Shown here one piece after another: positions 53,536 through 61,514 of a DNA stretch of 64,000 bases. Under the pieces are notes generated by a model. It saw nothing but the letters and a program-made list of their open reading frames with translations, had not been told where the DNA came from and searched no databases. The translations under genes were made by a program, and so were the position numbers. Position 1 is the stretch's first letter. Each line of letters begins with the position of its first letter. The stretch comes from Candidatus Hydrogenisulfobacillus filiaventi. Lineage in GTDB: Bacteria; Bacillota; Sulfobacillia; Sulfobacillales; R501. The stretch spans positions 124,001-188,000 of the forward strand of contig LR778114.1 of assembly GCA_902809825.1 (NCBI GenBank), written 5' to 3'.

Positions 53536-53853
53536 TAACCTTTCCAGGCGTCCGGACGTCGTGACCCGGTAGGAGCCGGCGCCGGGTTTGGGCGACGCTG
53601 GCGCCACCACCCCGGCGCGGGTGCGTCCAGACCGGGGCGCCGCGCGGAGCTTTCCGGGTCAGGAAAAGCCCCGGCCGGGGACCTCCCGGGTTTAAGAAAG
53701 ATCCTCCCGGTGGATGAGGGGGGGCGAAGCAGGAAACGTCCGGCTTTATGTCGAATCGTCGCCCGTCGCCGTGAGGCGGAGAGCTGCTGAACCCGGGAGG
53801 GACGGCGAGCCGGCGGGTCCTTCCGGACATCCCTGCGGTGCAGGAGGGCGAGA
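53536..53853. other. Gene-free interval with one stem
   Basis: I see no gene here. GCGCCGGG (53579-53586) can pair with CCCGGCGC (53611-53618). The right end supplies the CAGGAGGGCGAGA site of the acetyltransferase. No promoter is convincing. Confidence 0.4.
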
Positions 53854-54390
53854 ATGATTCGGTTTGCCATGCCCACCGATGCGCGCCCCTTGGCCGAAAT
53901 GGTGGGGGAACAGATGAAGGGCCCCAAGGTCAGCCGGACGCGCATGGCAGCCATGCTGGAGGAGGCCATTGTCCACGATCTGGGCCTGGTGGCGGAGAGC
54001 GACAGCGGCGAGTTGCAGGGCTACATCCTGTATCGGGTGAGCGCCGACCTGTATACCGAGCGCCATCGCGGATTCATTCGTCATCTTTGTGTCGCCCGGC
54101 CCTGGCGTGGGCAGGGCATCGGCAGCCTGCTGCTGGAGGCGGCGGAGCAGGAGCTGGGGTCGAACACGGCCGAGGTGTATGCCCTGGTGCCGGAGGACAA
54201 CCCGGCCCTGGCCCGCTTCCTGGCGCGTCACGGTTACCGGCCGATGGAGCTGTCGGTCTACGCAGGCTGGTCGCGTGCGGCCGGCAAAGCGTTGTACGTC
54301 AAGACTATGAGCGGCTGGCTGGCGGAGGCGGCGGTGCCGGAGGCCGCCTCCCGGGTCATCAGCTTTTCCCCCGGTCAGCCGTCGCTGTAG
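53854..54390 (+). CDS. GNAT-family acetyltransferase
   Basis: A 178-residue GNAT protein with the acetyl-CoA motif RPWRGQGIGSLLLEAAEQEL (R/Q-x-x-G-x-G/A) at about residues 82-101, preceded by FIRHLCVARPW and followed by YALVPEDNPALARFLARHGY. It is cytosolic. ATG 53854 lies 5 bases after CAGGAGGG. The acceptor amine is unknown. The C-terminal 40 residues extend beyond the usual domain. Confidence 0.85.
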   Translation: MIRFAMPTDARPLAEMVGEQMKGPKVSRTRMAAMLEEAIVHDLGLVAESDSGELQGYILYRVSADLYTERHRGFIRHLCVARPWRGQGIGSLLLEAAEQELGSNTAEVYALVPEDNPALARFLARHGYRPMELSVYAGWSRAAGKALYVKTMSGWLAEAAVPEAASRVISFSPGQPSL

Positions 54391-54442
54391 GCACCGGATT
54401 CCGGCCAGGGACGGGCGGGCGCATCCTGCCCGTCCGCGTGTT

Positions 54443-55489
54443 TCAGGGGGCCTGTCCCCCGGCGCTGACGGAGGCTCCCAACGACCGGTAGAGGTCCTGC
54501 CAGCGGGGCAGGACGACATCCAGGTCGAAGCGGAGGGCCTGGCGGCGGGCCGCCCGGCGCATCCCTTCCCACGCCCGGCGGTCCGCCGCCAGCCGGAGGA
54601 CGGCGGCGGCCAGGGCGTCGGGGTTGTCCGGCGGCACCAGCAGGCCGGTGATGCCGTCCTGCACCTGCTCCGGGATGCCGCCGGTGCGGCTGGCCACCGC
54701 TGGCACCCCGCAGGCCCCCGCCTCCACGATCACGTTGCCGAAGGCTTCCGCCCGGCTGGGTAGCAGCAGGATATGCGCTCGGCAAAGCCACTGCTCCGGG
54801 CGGGGGGAGAAACCGTGGAAGCGGACCCGTCCCCCTAGGCCCAGACGCCGGCCCAGGCCCTCCAGCTGCGGGCGCAGGGGCCCGTCGCCTACGATGTCCA
54901 GCCGCACCGTCCGGCCGGCCGCCTCCAGACGGGCGGCCGCCTCCAGGGCGGTGTCCACCCCCTTCTCCGGCACCAGCCGCGCCACCACCACCAGCCGCAG
55001 GGGTGGCCAGGGCAGGGCCTCAGGCAGGGGGACAAAGCGCCGGGTGTCATAGGCGTTGGGCAGCATCCGGGCCCGGATACCCCAGGTGGCCAGGCGGGCG
55101 GCCAGCGCCCGCGAGGGCACGGTGACGACGCCGGCGCCAGCGGCCGCCTCCCGCAGCAGGAGGGCGGCACCGGCTCCCAGGTCGGTCACTCCGTGCACCG
55201 TCAGCACCGCCGGGCCGGTCCCCCAGGCCGCGGTCCAGGCCAGGGCAGCCCAGGGATGATGGGCGTGGGCCAGGACGGGGCCGGAGAGGTGCGCGAGGCG
55301 GGCGGCATAGCGCCGGATCCAGACCGGGGCCGGCTCCCCCGCCGCGGACGGGGGGTCCACCCAGGCGGTGTCCGTCCCCTGGCGGTTGGCCCAGGCCACC
55401 CAGGCCGGCAGCATGCTGGAGACGCCGCCGGGTTCGGCCACCGGGTAACGCAGGAGGTGGCGCACCGGCACTACCCGCGGGCGGTCCAT
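54443..55489 (-). CDS. GT4 glycosyltransferase
   Basis: A 348-residue GT-B glycosyltransferase. It has the N-terminal GGVSSMLPAWVAWANRQG acceptor loop, VARLVPEKGVDTALEAAARL and the donor motif SRAEAFGNVIVEAGACGVPA (E-x7-E). The VPSRALAARL segment is also typical. It probably builds surface glycan or glycolipid. ATG 55489 follows AAGGAGG and GGAGCAGG. It stands alone with no adjacent export genes. Confidence 0.87.
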   Translation of the reverse strand: MDRPRVVPVRHLLRYPVAEPGGVSSMLPAWVAWANRQGTDTAWVDPPSAAGEPAPVWIRRYAARLAHLSGPVLAHAHHPWAALAWTAAWGTGPAVLTVHGVTDLGAGAALLLREAAAGAGVVTVPSRALAARLATWGIRARMLPNAYDTRRFVPLPEALPWPPLRLVVVARLVPEKGVDTALEAAARLEAAGRTVRLDIVGDGPLRPQLEGLGRRLGLGGRVRFHGFSPRPEQWLCRAHILLLPSRAEAFGNVIVEAGACGVPAVASRTGGIPEQVQDGITGLLVPPDNPDALAAAVLRLAADRRAWEGMRRAARRQALRFDLDVVLPRWQDLYRSLGASVSAGGQAP

Positions 55490-55580
55490 CCTGCTCCGGC
55501 CTCCTTCCCCTCCGGCGGGCGGGCCCGGCCCGCCGCCGGTATGGCCACCATATCATGAAGCAGGCCTTTCCCGCGCACTG

Positions 55581-55622
55581 GTGATCGGGATCACGGTGGC
55601 CCCGCGTCCCTTGCCCTACATT
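55581..55622 (+). promoter_or_regulatory. Class II CRP/FNR-type promoter
   Basis: GTGATCGGGATCAC (55581-55594) fits the CRP/FNR family half-sites (GTGA-N6-TCAC). TACATT (55617-55622) is a -10 predicting a start at about 55629. The box centre, 55587.5, is then at -41.5, exactly the class II activator position. It points at the frame starting at 55668. Confidence 0.65.
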
Positions 55623-55667
55623 GGGGCGCAACCGGTCTCCCCGCCGGCGGGGACAGGGGGCCATGCC

Positions 55668-56063
55668 ATGGGCCGCGGATTTTTGGCGCAGGCCTGGCTG
55701 GATTTCCACCCGGCCGCGCCCGGGGCGGGGCAGGCCCTGGAGTCGGGAGAGGCGCTCGATCCGGAGGCCGCCGCCCCGCCCCCCGGTTCGAGGCGCGGCT
55801 GCCGGGGCGGAGCCGGCGGTGGAACTGGTGTCCGCCACCGGCAGGCCGACGGGCGGATCCGGACGCTGCGGCAGCGTCCTCCGGGGTCCGGGGCCGCTCT
55901 GGAGGCGGGGCAGGCGGAGGTGCGGGAGGCGGCCCTGCGGGCCCTGGGCCGGCAGGACCCGGCCGCGGAGCTGCGGTTCCGGGGGCTGTTGGAGCGCCGG
56001 GGCCCCGTTGCGGGGGCAGGCTCCGGTCCACTGGACCGGTCCTCCTGGTCCCGGGGAGCCTGA
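55668..56063 (+). pseudogene. Unknown ORF under CRP/FNR-type control, probably frameshifted
   Basis: ATG 55668, preceded by GACAGGGGGCC, opens MGRGFLAQAWLDFHPAAPGA. The protein-like signal then jumps frame: RFEARLPG in one frame, AEPAVELVSATGRP in the next, and DGRIRTLRQRPPGSGAALEA, then EVREAALRALGRQDPAAELR, in the first again. This suggests a gene of about 130 codons with two compensating indels, or a decaying gene. No family is recognised. The strong activator-type promoter in front is the best evidence that something here is expressed. Confidence 0.35.
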
Positions 56064-56107
56064 CCGGTGGCTTGAACCGGTATAAAGGTTTAGCGAATAT
56101 TGGCGTA

Positions 56108-56135
56108 TTGTACTAGTTAATCAGGTTGGTATACT
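56108..56135 (+). promoter_or_regulatory. Promoter of the hemerythrin gene
   Basis: TTGTAC (56108-56113) and TATACT (56130-56135) are 16 bases apart in an AT-rich patch, about 65 bases before the ATG at 56200. Confidence 0.65.
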
Positions 56136-56199
56136 CCACGGGCAGAAGGAGACGAGCCCTGCCACAGGCGGGGGCCGCCTCGGGAGAGGGGCGAGGACT

Positions 56200-56604
56200 A
56201 TGCTGGCGGATGTGGTGCAAAGCCTGAGTGACGAGCACGTGGCGGTGGAGGGCCGGCTGCGCATGCTGGAGGATGCAATGGAAGAACCGGCCGACGGAGA
56301 CCTGGCGTGGCGGGATGCGGAGCTGCGGTCGGGGGTGGATTACCTAGCCCGCAACCTGCTGCCCCACCTGGACCGGGAGGAGACGGAGGTCTTCCCGGAG
56401 GCAGTGCGGGAGCCGGCCTTAAGCCCCCTGGTGGCGGAGCTGCAGACCCACCACGAGGACCTGCGCCGGCTGCTGGCGGACGCCGAACGGGCCGTAGACC
56501 AGGAAGGACCGGCTGCGGCCATGGCCCCCCTTGGGAAGTTGGTGGAGCTCTTGCGCGAGCACATCGCCAGCGAGGAGACGGCCCTCTTCCCGGTCCTGAC
56601 CTGA
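56200..56604 (+). CDS. Hemerythrin HHE-domain protein
   Basis: A 134-residue four-helix protein with the non-heme di-iron ligand pattern: His13 (SDEHVAVE), LLPHLDREETEVFPEA, QTHHEDLRRLL and LREHIASEETALFPVL. Such proteins bind O2, NO or iron and act in oxygen sensing or iron-sulfur repair. GGGAGAGGGGCGAGG precedes the ATG. It lies next to anaerobic RNR genes and an FNR-type site, consistent with redox adaptation. Confidence 0.9.
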   Translation: MLADVVQSLSDEHVAVEGRLRMLEDAMEEPADGDLAWRDAELRSGVDYLARNLLPHLDREETEVFPEAVREPALSPLVAELQTHHEDLRRLLADAERAVDQEGPAAAMAPLGKLVELLREHIASEETALFPVLT

Positions 56605-56608
56605 GGGG

Positions 56609-57322
56609 TCAGGAGGCGGCGGTGGCGCCCAGGTTGCGGAGCTCTACCTCCCCGTAGTACGGGCGCAGGGCCTGGGCCCAGGCCCGCACGGCCGCCTCGG
56701 GGTAGGGTGTCACCGCCGACCAGGCGGGGTCGAGCAGCGACCCCTGGGGCAGGAACTGCTGTAGCACGTAGCGGCGGCTGCCCGCCAAGTCGTGGGCCAC
56801 GGCCAGGAGGTCGGCGCCGTCCACAATGCGGGGCACCAGGGTGGTGCGGAACTCATAATCCGGGGCCTGTTCCCGGATGAGGGCGGCCGAAGCCCGGAAG
56901 GGGGCGGAGTCGGCCGCCCCCACGCGGTAATAGAAGTCCCACCGGGTCTTCACGTCCATGGCCACATAATCGGCCAGCCCGTGCGCCAGCAGCCGCTCCA
57001 GCACGTCGGGACGACTGCCGTTGGTGTCCAGCTTGACCCGGTAGCCGAGGGCCTTGATGTCCGCCAAGAAGGCCTCCAGCCCCGGCTGCAGGGTGGGTTC
57101 ACCGCCGGTGAGGCAGACATCCTGCAGCACCGGCCGCCGCCTCCGCAGGAAGGCCAGGGCTGCGCCGGGGTCGAGCGGGGGCTGCTCCGGATGCCCGGTG
57201 ACCAGCCGGGCGTTCTGGCAATAGGGGCAGCGCAGGTTGCAGCCCTGGGTGAAGAGGGTGACCGCCGGGTGTGCCGGGACGTCCACCAGGGAGAGGGGTA
57301 CCAGGCCTGCCAGGGTGATCAC
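56609..57322 (-). CDS. nrdG: Anaerobic RNR-activating protein (radical SAM)
   Basis: A 237-residue glycyl-radical-activating enzyme with radical SAM cysteines Cys28, Cys32 and Cys35 in QGCNLRCPYCQNA, and DVCLTGGEPTLQ as the GGE motif. It belongs to the longer NrdG2-like (pfl-activating-enzyme-like) group. It generates the glycyl radical on NrdD. GTG 57322 follows GAAAGGAG; an in-frame ATG further upstream has no site. It is 89 bases after nrdD on the same strand, so the two form one operon. Confidence 0.9.
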   Translation of the reverse strand: MITLAGLVPLSLVDVPAHPAVTLFTQGCNLRCPYCQNARLVTGHPEQPPLDPGAALAFLRRRRPVLQDVCLTGGEPTLQPGLEAFLADIKALGYRVKLDTNGSRPDVLERLLAHGLADYVAMDVKTRWDFYYRVGAADSAPFRASAALIREQAPDYEFRTTLVPRIVDGADLLAVAHDLAGSRRYVLQQFLPQGSLLDPAWSAVTPYPEAAVRAWAQALRPYYGEVELRNLGATAAS

Positions 57323-57411
57323 GGCGGGGTTCTCCTTTCTGCAGGCGGCCGTCGGGGTGAAGCAGGCGGGGCCGGAAGCCCGTCCCCGCCCTGCCTGCTG
57401 CCGGCTACGGT

Positions 57412-59235
57412 TCAGCAATGGGCGGCGTGCGGAGCAACTAACTCATATTCCTGCCGTTCCCGGAATTCCTGCTGCTTGCCCCGGTTCCAGCTCTGCACCG
57501 GCCGGTAGTAGCCCACCACCCGGCTCCAGACCTCGGTGCGGGCCCCGCAGGTGGGGCAGGTCCACTGTTCCCCGGCCAGGTAGCCATGGGCGGGGCAGAT
57601 GCTGTAGGTGGGGGTAAAGGTGAAGTAGGGGATGGCGTAGTTCCGGGTGATGCTGGTGACCAGCTCCCCGATCACCCGCGGGTCGTCCACCCGCTCCCCC
57701 AGGAAGAGGTGCAGCACCGTGCCGCCGGTGTACCGCGTCTGCAGGTCATTCTGGTGCTCCAGGGCCTCAAAGGGGTCATCGGTGTAGCCCACCGGCAGAT
57801 GGGTGCTGTTGGTGTAATAGGGGTCGCCGGCCGGGTCCCCGGCCTGGCGAATGCCCGGGTAGCGCTCCTTGTCCAGGCGGGCCAGGCGATAGCTTACCCC
57901 TTCGGCGGGGGTGGCCTCCAGGTTGAAGAGCTTACCAGTCTCCTCCTGGTAGCGCACCAGGCGGTCCCGCATAAAGTCCAGCACCTCGCGCGCAAAGGCG
58001 TGGCCCGCTTCGGAGGCGATGCCCTGGCCGAGCAGGTTCAAGGCCGCCTCCTGCATGCCCACCAGGCCGATGGTGTTGAAATGGTTGTTCCAGTATTCGC
58101 CCGAGGCGCTGCGCACCGGTTCGAGATACACCGCCGAGTAGGGGTAGAGCCCCTGCCGGGTCCATTCCTCCACCTGCTGCCGCTTGATGAGCAGGCTCTC
58201 CTTGGCCAGGTCCATGAGATGCGCGAGGCGGGTGAAGAACTCCTCCCGGCTGCGGGAGAGGTAGCCGAGGCGCGGCAGGTTGATGGTCACCACCCCGATG
58301 GAGCCGGTGAGGGGGTTGGCGCCGAAGAGGCCGCCCCCCCGCTTCTTGAGTTCCCGGAGGTCCAGGCGCAGCCGGCAGCACATGGAGCGGGCATCCTCCG
58401 GGTTCAGATCCGCGCTCACGAAATTGGCGAAATAGGGGGTGCCATACTTGGCGGTCATGCGGGCGATGGCCTGTCCCACCGCGGAATCCCAGGGGAAGTC
58501 CCGGGTCACATTGTAGGTGGGAATGGGGAAGGTGAAGCCCCGGCCCTGCCCGTCGCCCTCCAGCATCACCTCACAGAAGGCACGGTTGAACAGGTCCATC
58601 TCCGCCTGGTAGTCGCCGTAGGTGGTGTCCTGGTCCTCGCCCCCGATGACCACCGGCCAGTCCTTGTAGGTGGGGGAGACGGTGACGTCCAGGGTGACGT
58701 TGGTGAAGGGGGCCTGGAAGCCCACCCGGGTGGGGACGTTCAGGTTGAAGATGAACTCCTGCAGGGCCTGCTTGACCTCGGCGTAGCTGAGGCCGTCGGC
58801 CCGGATGAAGGGGGCCAACAGGGTGTCCAGGTTGGAAACCGCCTGCGCGCCCGCCGCCTCCCCCTGCAGGGTGTACAGCAGGTTGACCAGCTGCCCCAGG
58901 GCCGTGCGGAAATGGCGGGGCGGGGTGGAGGAGATCTTGCCCCGCACGCCGGCAATGCCACGACGCAGGAAGTCGTACAGGTCCCAGCCCACGCAATAGG
59001 GACCCAGGGTACCGGCGTCATGGATATGCAGGTCCCCCGACCGGTGGGCCTCGGCGATGGCGGCGGGGTAGACCTGCTCCATCCAGTAGGCCTCAGTCAC
59101 CGCCGAGCTGACGAAGTTGTTGAGCCCCTGCAGGCTGTAGCCCATGTTGCTGTTCTCCTGGATGCGCCAGTGCTGGCCCGCCAGGTAGGAGGCAATCAGA
59201 TCGGGGGTCCGGGTCTCGGTTGCAGGGGTACTCAC
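57412..59235 (-). CDS. nrdD: Anaerobic ribonucleoside-triphosphate reductase (class III)
   Basis: A 607-residue glycyl radical enzyme that reduces NTPs to dNTPs. The radical Gly575 lies in RVVGYYRPVQSWNRGKQQEF, active-site cysteines Cys286/Cys287 in SMCCRLRLDL, and zinc-site Cys547, Cys560, Cys563 near the C terminus; the usual fourth Cys appears to be His550 (CPAH). There is no N-terminal ATP-cone, so it probably lacks overall ATP/dATP activity control, as in Thermotoga. GTG 59235 follows GAGGAGG; ATG 59277 would use a much weaker site. A palindrome, CTTGTATGTACAAG, lies at 59256. Confidence 0.93.
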   Translation of the reverse strand: MSTPATETRTPDLIASYLAGQHWRIQENSNMGYSLQGLNNFVSSAVTEAYWMEQVYPAAIAEAHRSGDLHIHDAGTLGPYCVGWDLYDFLRRGIAGVRGKISSTPPRHFRTALGQLVNLLYTLQGEAAGAQAVSNLDTLLAPFIRADGLSYAEVKQALQEFIFNLNVPTRVGFQAPFTNVTLDVTVSPTYKDWPVVIGGEDQDTTYGDYQAEMDLFNRAFCEVMLEGDGQGRGFTFPIPTYNVTRDFPWDSAVGQAIARMTAKYGTPYFANFVSADLNPEDARSMCCRLRLDLRELKKRGGGLFGANPLTGSIGVVTINLPRLGYLSRSREEFFTRLAHLMDLAKESLLIKRQQVEEWTRQGLYPYSAVYLEPVRSASGEYWNNHFNTIGLVGMQEAALNLLGQGIASEAGHAFAREVLDFMRDRLVRYQEETGKLFNLEATPAEGVSYRLARLDKERYPGIRQAGDPAGDPYYTNSTHLPVGYTDDPFEALEHQNDLQTRYTGGTVLHLFLGERVDDPRVIGELVTSITRNYAIPYFTFTPTYSICPAHGYLAGEQWTCPTCGARTEVWSRVVGYYRPVQSWNRGKQQEFRERQEYELVAPHAAHC

Positions 59236-59255
59236 CGGGGGTCCCTCCTCAATAT

Positions 59256-59269
59256 CTTGTATGTACAAG
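59256..59269. promoter_or_regulatory. Palindrome in front of nrdD
   Basis: CTTGTATGTACAAG has 6-bp inverted arms (CTTGTA/TACAAG) about 20 bases before the nrdD GTG. It does not fit the NrdR box or a classical FNR box. It may be an operator or part of the 5' leader. Confidence 0.4.
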
Positions 59270-59516
59270 CCCATCATGGCACTAGAAATCGCGGTTGGCC
59301 AGCCCTAAAACACCGCCTGTCCCGGTTCGGACCGTTTTGCGGTCCGGCTCCCGTCCGTCTGGCGCATGCGGGCCGGCAAGCGGCCCACCGATCCAGGAAT
59401 GACGGTTTCAGGTTATGATTACCAGTACCAGCGCCGGCGGCACCCGGGCAGCATAGGGCCGCCGTTGGCGGGGCATGGTGGGGAGAGCAGGAGATTTCCC
59501 CAGGGAGGGACGGCAA

Positions 59517-60053
59517 ATGGCACTGGTTGGAACCCGCGCCCCCGATTTCCGCATGCCGGCGGTGGTGGAGGGGGAAATTCGGGACATTACCTTGAACGGG
59601 TACCGGGGTCGCTGGCTGGCACTCTTTTTTTACCCCCACGACTTCACCTTCGTGTGCCCGACCGAGATTACGGCCATGTCCCGGCGGCTAGAGGATTTCG
59701 AGCGTCGGGGCTGCAGTATCGTGGGCGTCTCCACCGACAGCCCCTATGTCCACCGGGCCTGGATCGATGCCCCTGTGGAGGCAGGCGGCCTGGGAGCGGT
59801 CCGCTATCCCTTGGCCAGCGACTGGACCCATGAGGTCAGCCGCGCTTATCAAGTCTATGTGCCGGAAGAGGGTGCTGCCTACCGCGGCCTCTTCCTCATT
59901 GACCCTGAGGGGATCGTGCAGTACGAGGTGGTGCACAACCTTAACGTCGGCCGCTCGGTGGACGAGGTGTTGCGGGTGCTGCAGGCCTTACAGACGGGCG
60001 GGCTCTGTCCGGTCGACTGGACCCCGGGGCAGCCGCTGCTGACGCCGCACTAG
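59517..60053 (+). CDS. 2-Cys peroxiredoxin (AhpC/TSA)
   Basis: A 178-residue peroxiredoxin with peroxidatic Cys47 in FYPHDFTFVCPTEITAMSRR, Thr44 of the TxxC signature and Arg at the usual later position, and resolving Cys164 in GGLCPVDWTPGQ. It destroys H2O2 or organic peroxides. ATG 59517 follows CAGGGAGGG. It is divergent from nrdD, whose radical chemistry it may protect. Confidence 0.93.
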   Translation: MALVGTRAPDFRMPAVVEGEIRDITLNGYRGRWLALFFYPHDFTFVCPTEITAMSRRLEDFERRGCSIVGVSTDSPYVHRAWIDAPVEAGGLGAVRYPLASDWTHEVSRAYQVYVPEEGAAYRGLFLIDPEGIVQYEVVHNLNVGRSVDEVLRVLQALQTGGLCPVDWTPGQPLLTPH

Positions 60054-60118
60054 GCGGAATCGACGGGCTGGAGTGGCCGGGGAGGCCTCGCCAGGGCGCC
60101 CCGGCCTGTCGCGGTTTG

Positions 60119-60565
60119 CTACCAGACCCAGGCCCGGGGGGTGCGATGTAGGCCCTGCCGTTGCAAGGCCTGGAAGCGCTCTCGTAAGGATGCCCAGATG
60201 CCATCGTCATACAGAGGCTGGCCGAAGGCGAGGGCGTCCAGTACGCCAAACTGATGGCGGGCCAGCAGCTGTTCGGTTTCCGCGGGAGTGTAGTAAAGTG
60301 CCTCCAACGGCAGATCCGGCGCCGGCACCAGGGCGGCGTACCGCTGCTGCCGGCGGAGCCAGTCGCGATCCGGGTCGTTGAGGATCACCCACACATCAAC
60401 ATCACTGGTTTCCAAAAACGTGCCCTTAGCCCGGGATCCGATGAGCACCACCGCCCGGGGATGGGCCGCATCCTGCAGCGCCTGGTACCAGCGCTGGAAG
60501 GCATCGGAAAACGGTGTTAGTTGTTGAGCCCATTTTGGACCCAGTCGATCACCATTCGGGCGCAT
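60119..60565 (-). CDS. MNT-domain nucleotidyltransferase, antitoxin partner
   Basis: A 148-residue minimal nucleotidyltransferase with GSRAKGTFLETSDVDVWV, the G-S-x10-D-x-D motif for two-metal catalysis. Such proteins (MntA type) pair with HEPN toxins and AMPylate them. ATG 60565 follows AAGGAGG and overlaps the HEPN gene by 49 bases, an arrangement common in MNT/HEPN modules. The longer C-terminal part (RAVVLIGS is in the core) is usual. Confidence 0.87.
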   Translation of the reverse strand: MRPNGDRLGPKWAQQLTPFSDAFQRWYQALQDAAHPRAVVLIGSRAKGTFLETSDVDVWVILNDPDRDWLRRQQRYAALVPAPDLPLEALYYTPAETEQLLARHQFGVLDALAFGQPLYDDGIWASLRERFQALQRQGLHRTPRAWVW

Positions 60566-60912
60566 GCGCGGGCCTCCTTGGCATCCTCGGCCGAGAAATG
60601 CTCACTGGCGGTGCCTTCCGGGAACGCATCGGGGTAGCGGGTCGGGATATAAAACAGGTCTAGCCGGCGCCCGCATTGGTAAAGAGGCGAGGCCAGGTCC
60701 CCCCCTGGATCCAGGCTTTGCAGCAGCTTTAGTATGGAATGTCCCCACGGGCTTTGATGGCGGGCCATGGCTAACGCTTTAAGAGCCTTTTCGGCGGCCT
60801 GCTGGTAAAAGAAGGCCGCCGCCCCGAATTTGCGAGTGGACAAGAGGTCGGCGGTGTCGAGATCGTCCAGCGCCTGGGTCAGCCAGGCTTGGACCCGTTC
60901 GTCCCCGGCCAT
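60517..60912 (-). CDS. HEPN-domain protein, toxin partner
   Basis: A 131-residue helical HEPN protein (AFFYQQAAEKALKALAMARH; SPWGHSILKLLQSLDPGG). A R-x6-H arrangement at ARHQSPWGH is a version of the HEPN RNase motif. In HepT-type toxins this domain cleaves RNA and is silenced by the MNT partner encoded just downstream. ATG 60912 follows GAGGAGAGGGG. The overlap with the MNT gene ensures coupled synthesis. Confidence 0.85.
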   Translation of the reverse strand: MAGDERVQAWLTQALDDLDTADLLSTRKFGAAAFFYQQAAEKALKALAMARHQSPWGHSILKLLQSLDPGGDLASPLYQCGRRLDLFYIPTRYPDAFPEGTASEHFSAEDAKEARACARMVIDWVQNGLNN

Positions 60913-61514
60913 CGCGCATCCCCTCTCCTCAACGTCGGCTACGCCGGTTGATGCCGGTTTCAGATTAGGGGAGCGGCAGGCCGATGGCAAGCTGGCCTTT
61001 TGACCAGGCGGGCAGGCGGTCGTCACCGGGGTGGGAAGGGCGGGTGGCTGCGCGGGCGGTGCCGCGCTTGCCCTTGCCTGCGGGTCTGGCGCTGTTGGAG
61101 GCGTGTGCCAAGGCCCGCCGCGCAATTAAGGAACTAGCCGGCGGTCTGCCAATCGACCATCCGCCGTGCGATTTCCAGGAGGAGGTGGTCGTCGGCCACC
61201 GGGCGTAGGGCCAGGTCGACCATGGGCAGCACGGTCCCCGGCTGCGGGGGCCGTCCGGGGTCAGGAGGCGGCCCGGGGGGCCTCATACTTCCCCCCTCTT
61301 GTTCATCGATGCCCACGACCGGCTGAAGTACGGCCCGCTCGGTATCAGGTCGACAATCTCGGTCCGGGCCATGGACCGTGTCTGCCTGTTGGGGTGCCGT
61401 GATAGCCATACCGCAACACGGGTCCCCTAAAGACCCAATAGATGACACGATCAGGGCACGTAGCGCGGGCCGCGGGTGATCCGCCACCGCAGCGCAGACC
61501 CGGCCTGTCCTGAC
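60913..61514. other. Gene-poor interval, possible decayed ORF
   Basis: About 600 bases with no convincing gene. A minus-strand frame ending near 61134 finishes in a protein-like stretch (VLPMVDLALRPVADDHLLLE), but its only ATG (61409) has no ribosome binding site and the upstream part has biased composition. It may be a remnant of a small gene next to the HEPN/MNT module. No repeats or insertion-sequence ends are seen. Confidence 0.3.

Noticed and set aside
57586-59418. Plus-strand open frame (610 codons) opposite nrdD
   Set aside because: NrdD is certain from its motifs; the opposite frame is a composition artefact.
61134-61409. Small minus-strand gene after the HEPN/MNT module
   Set aside because: Its ATG has no ribosome binding site and the N-terminal half has no protein-like pattern; kept only as a possible remnant.
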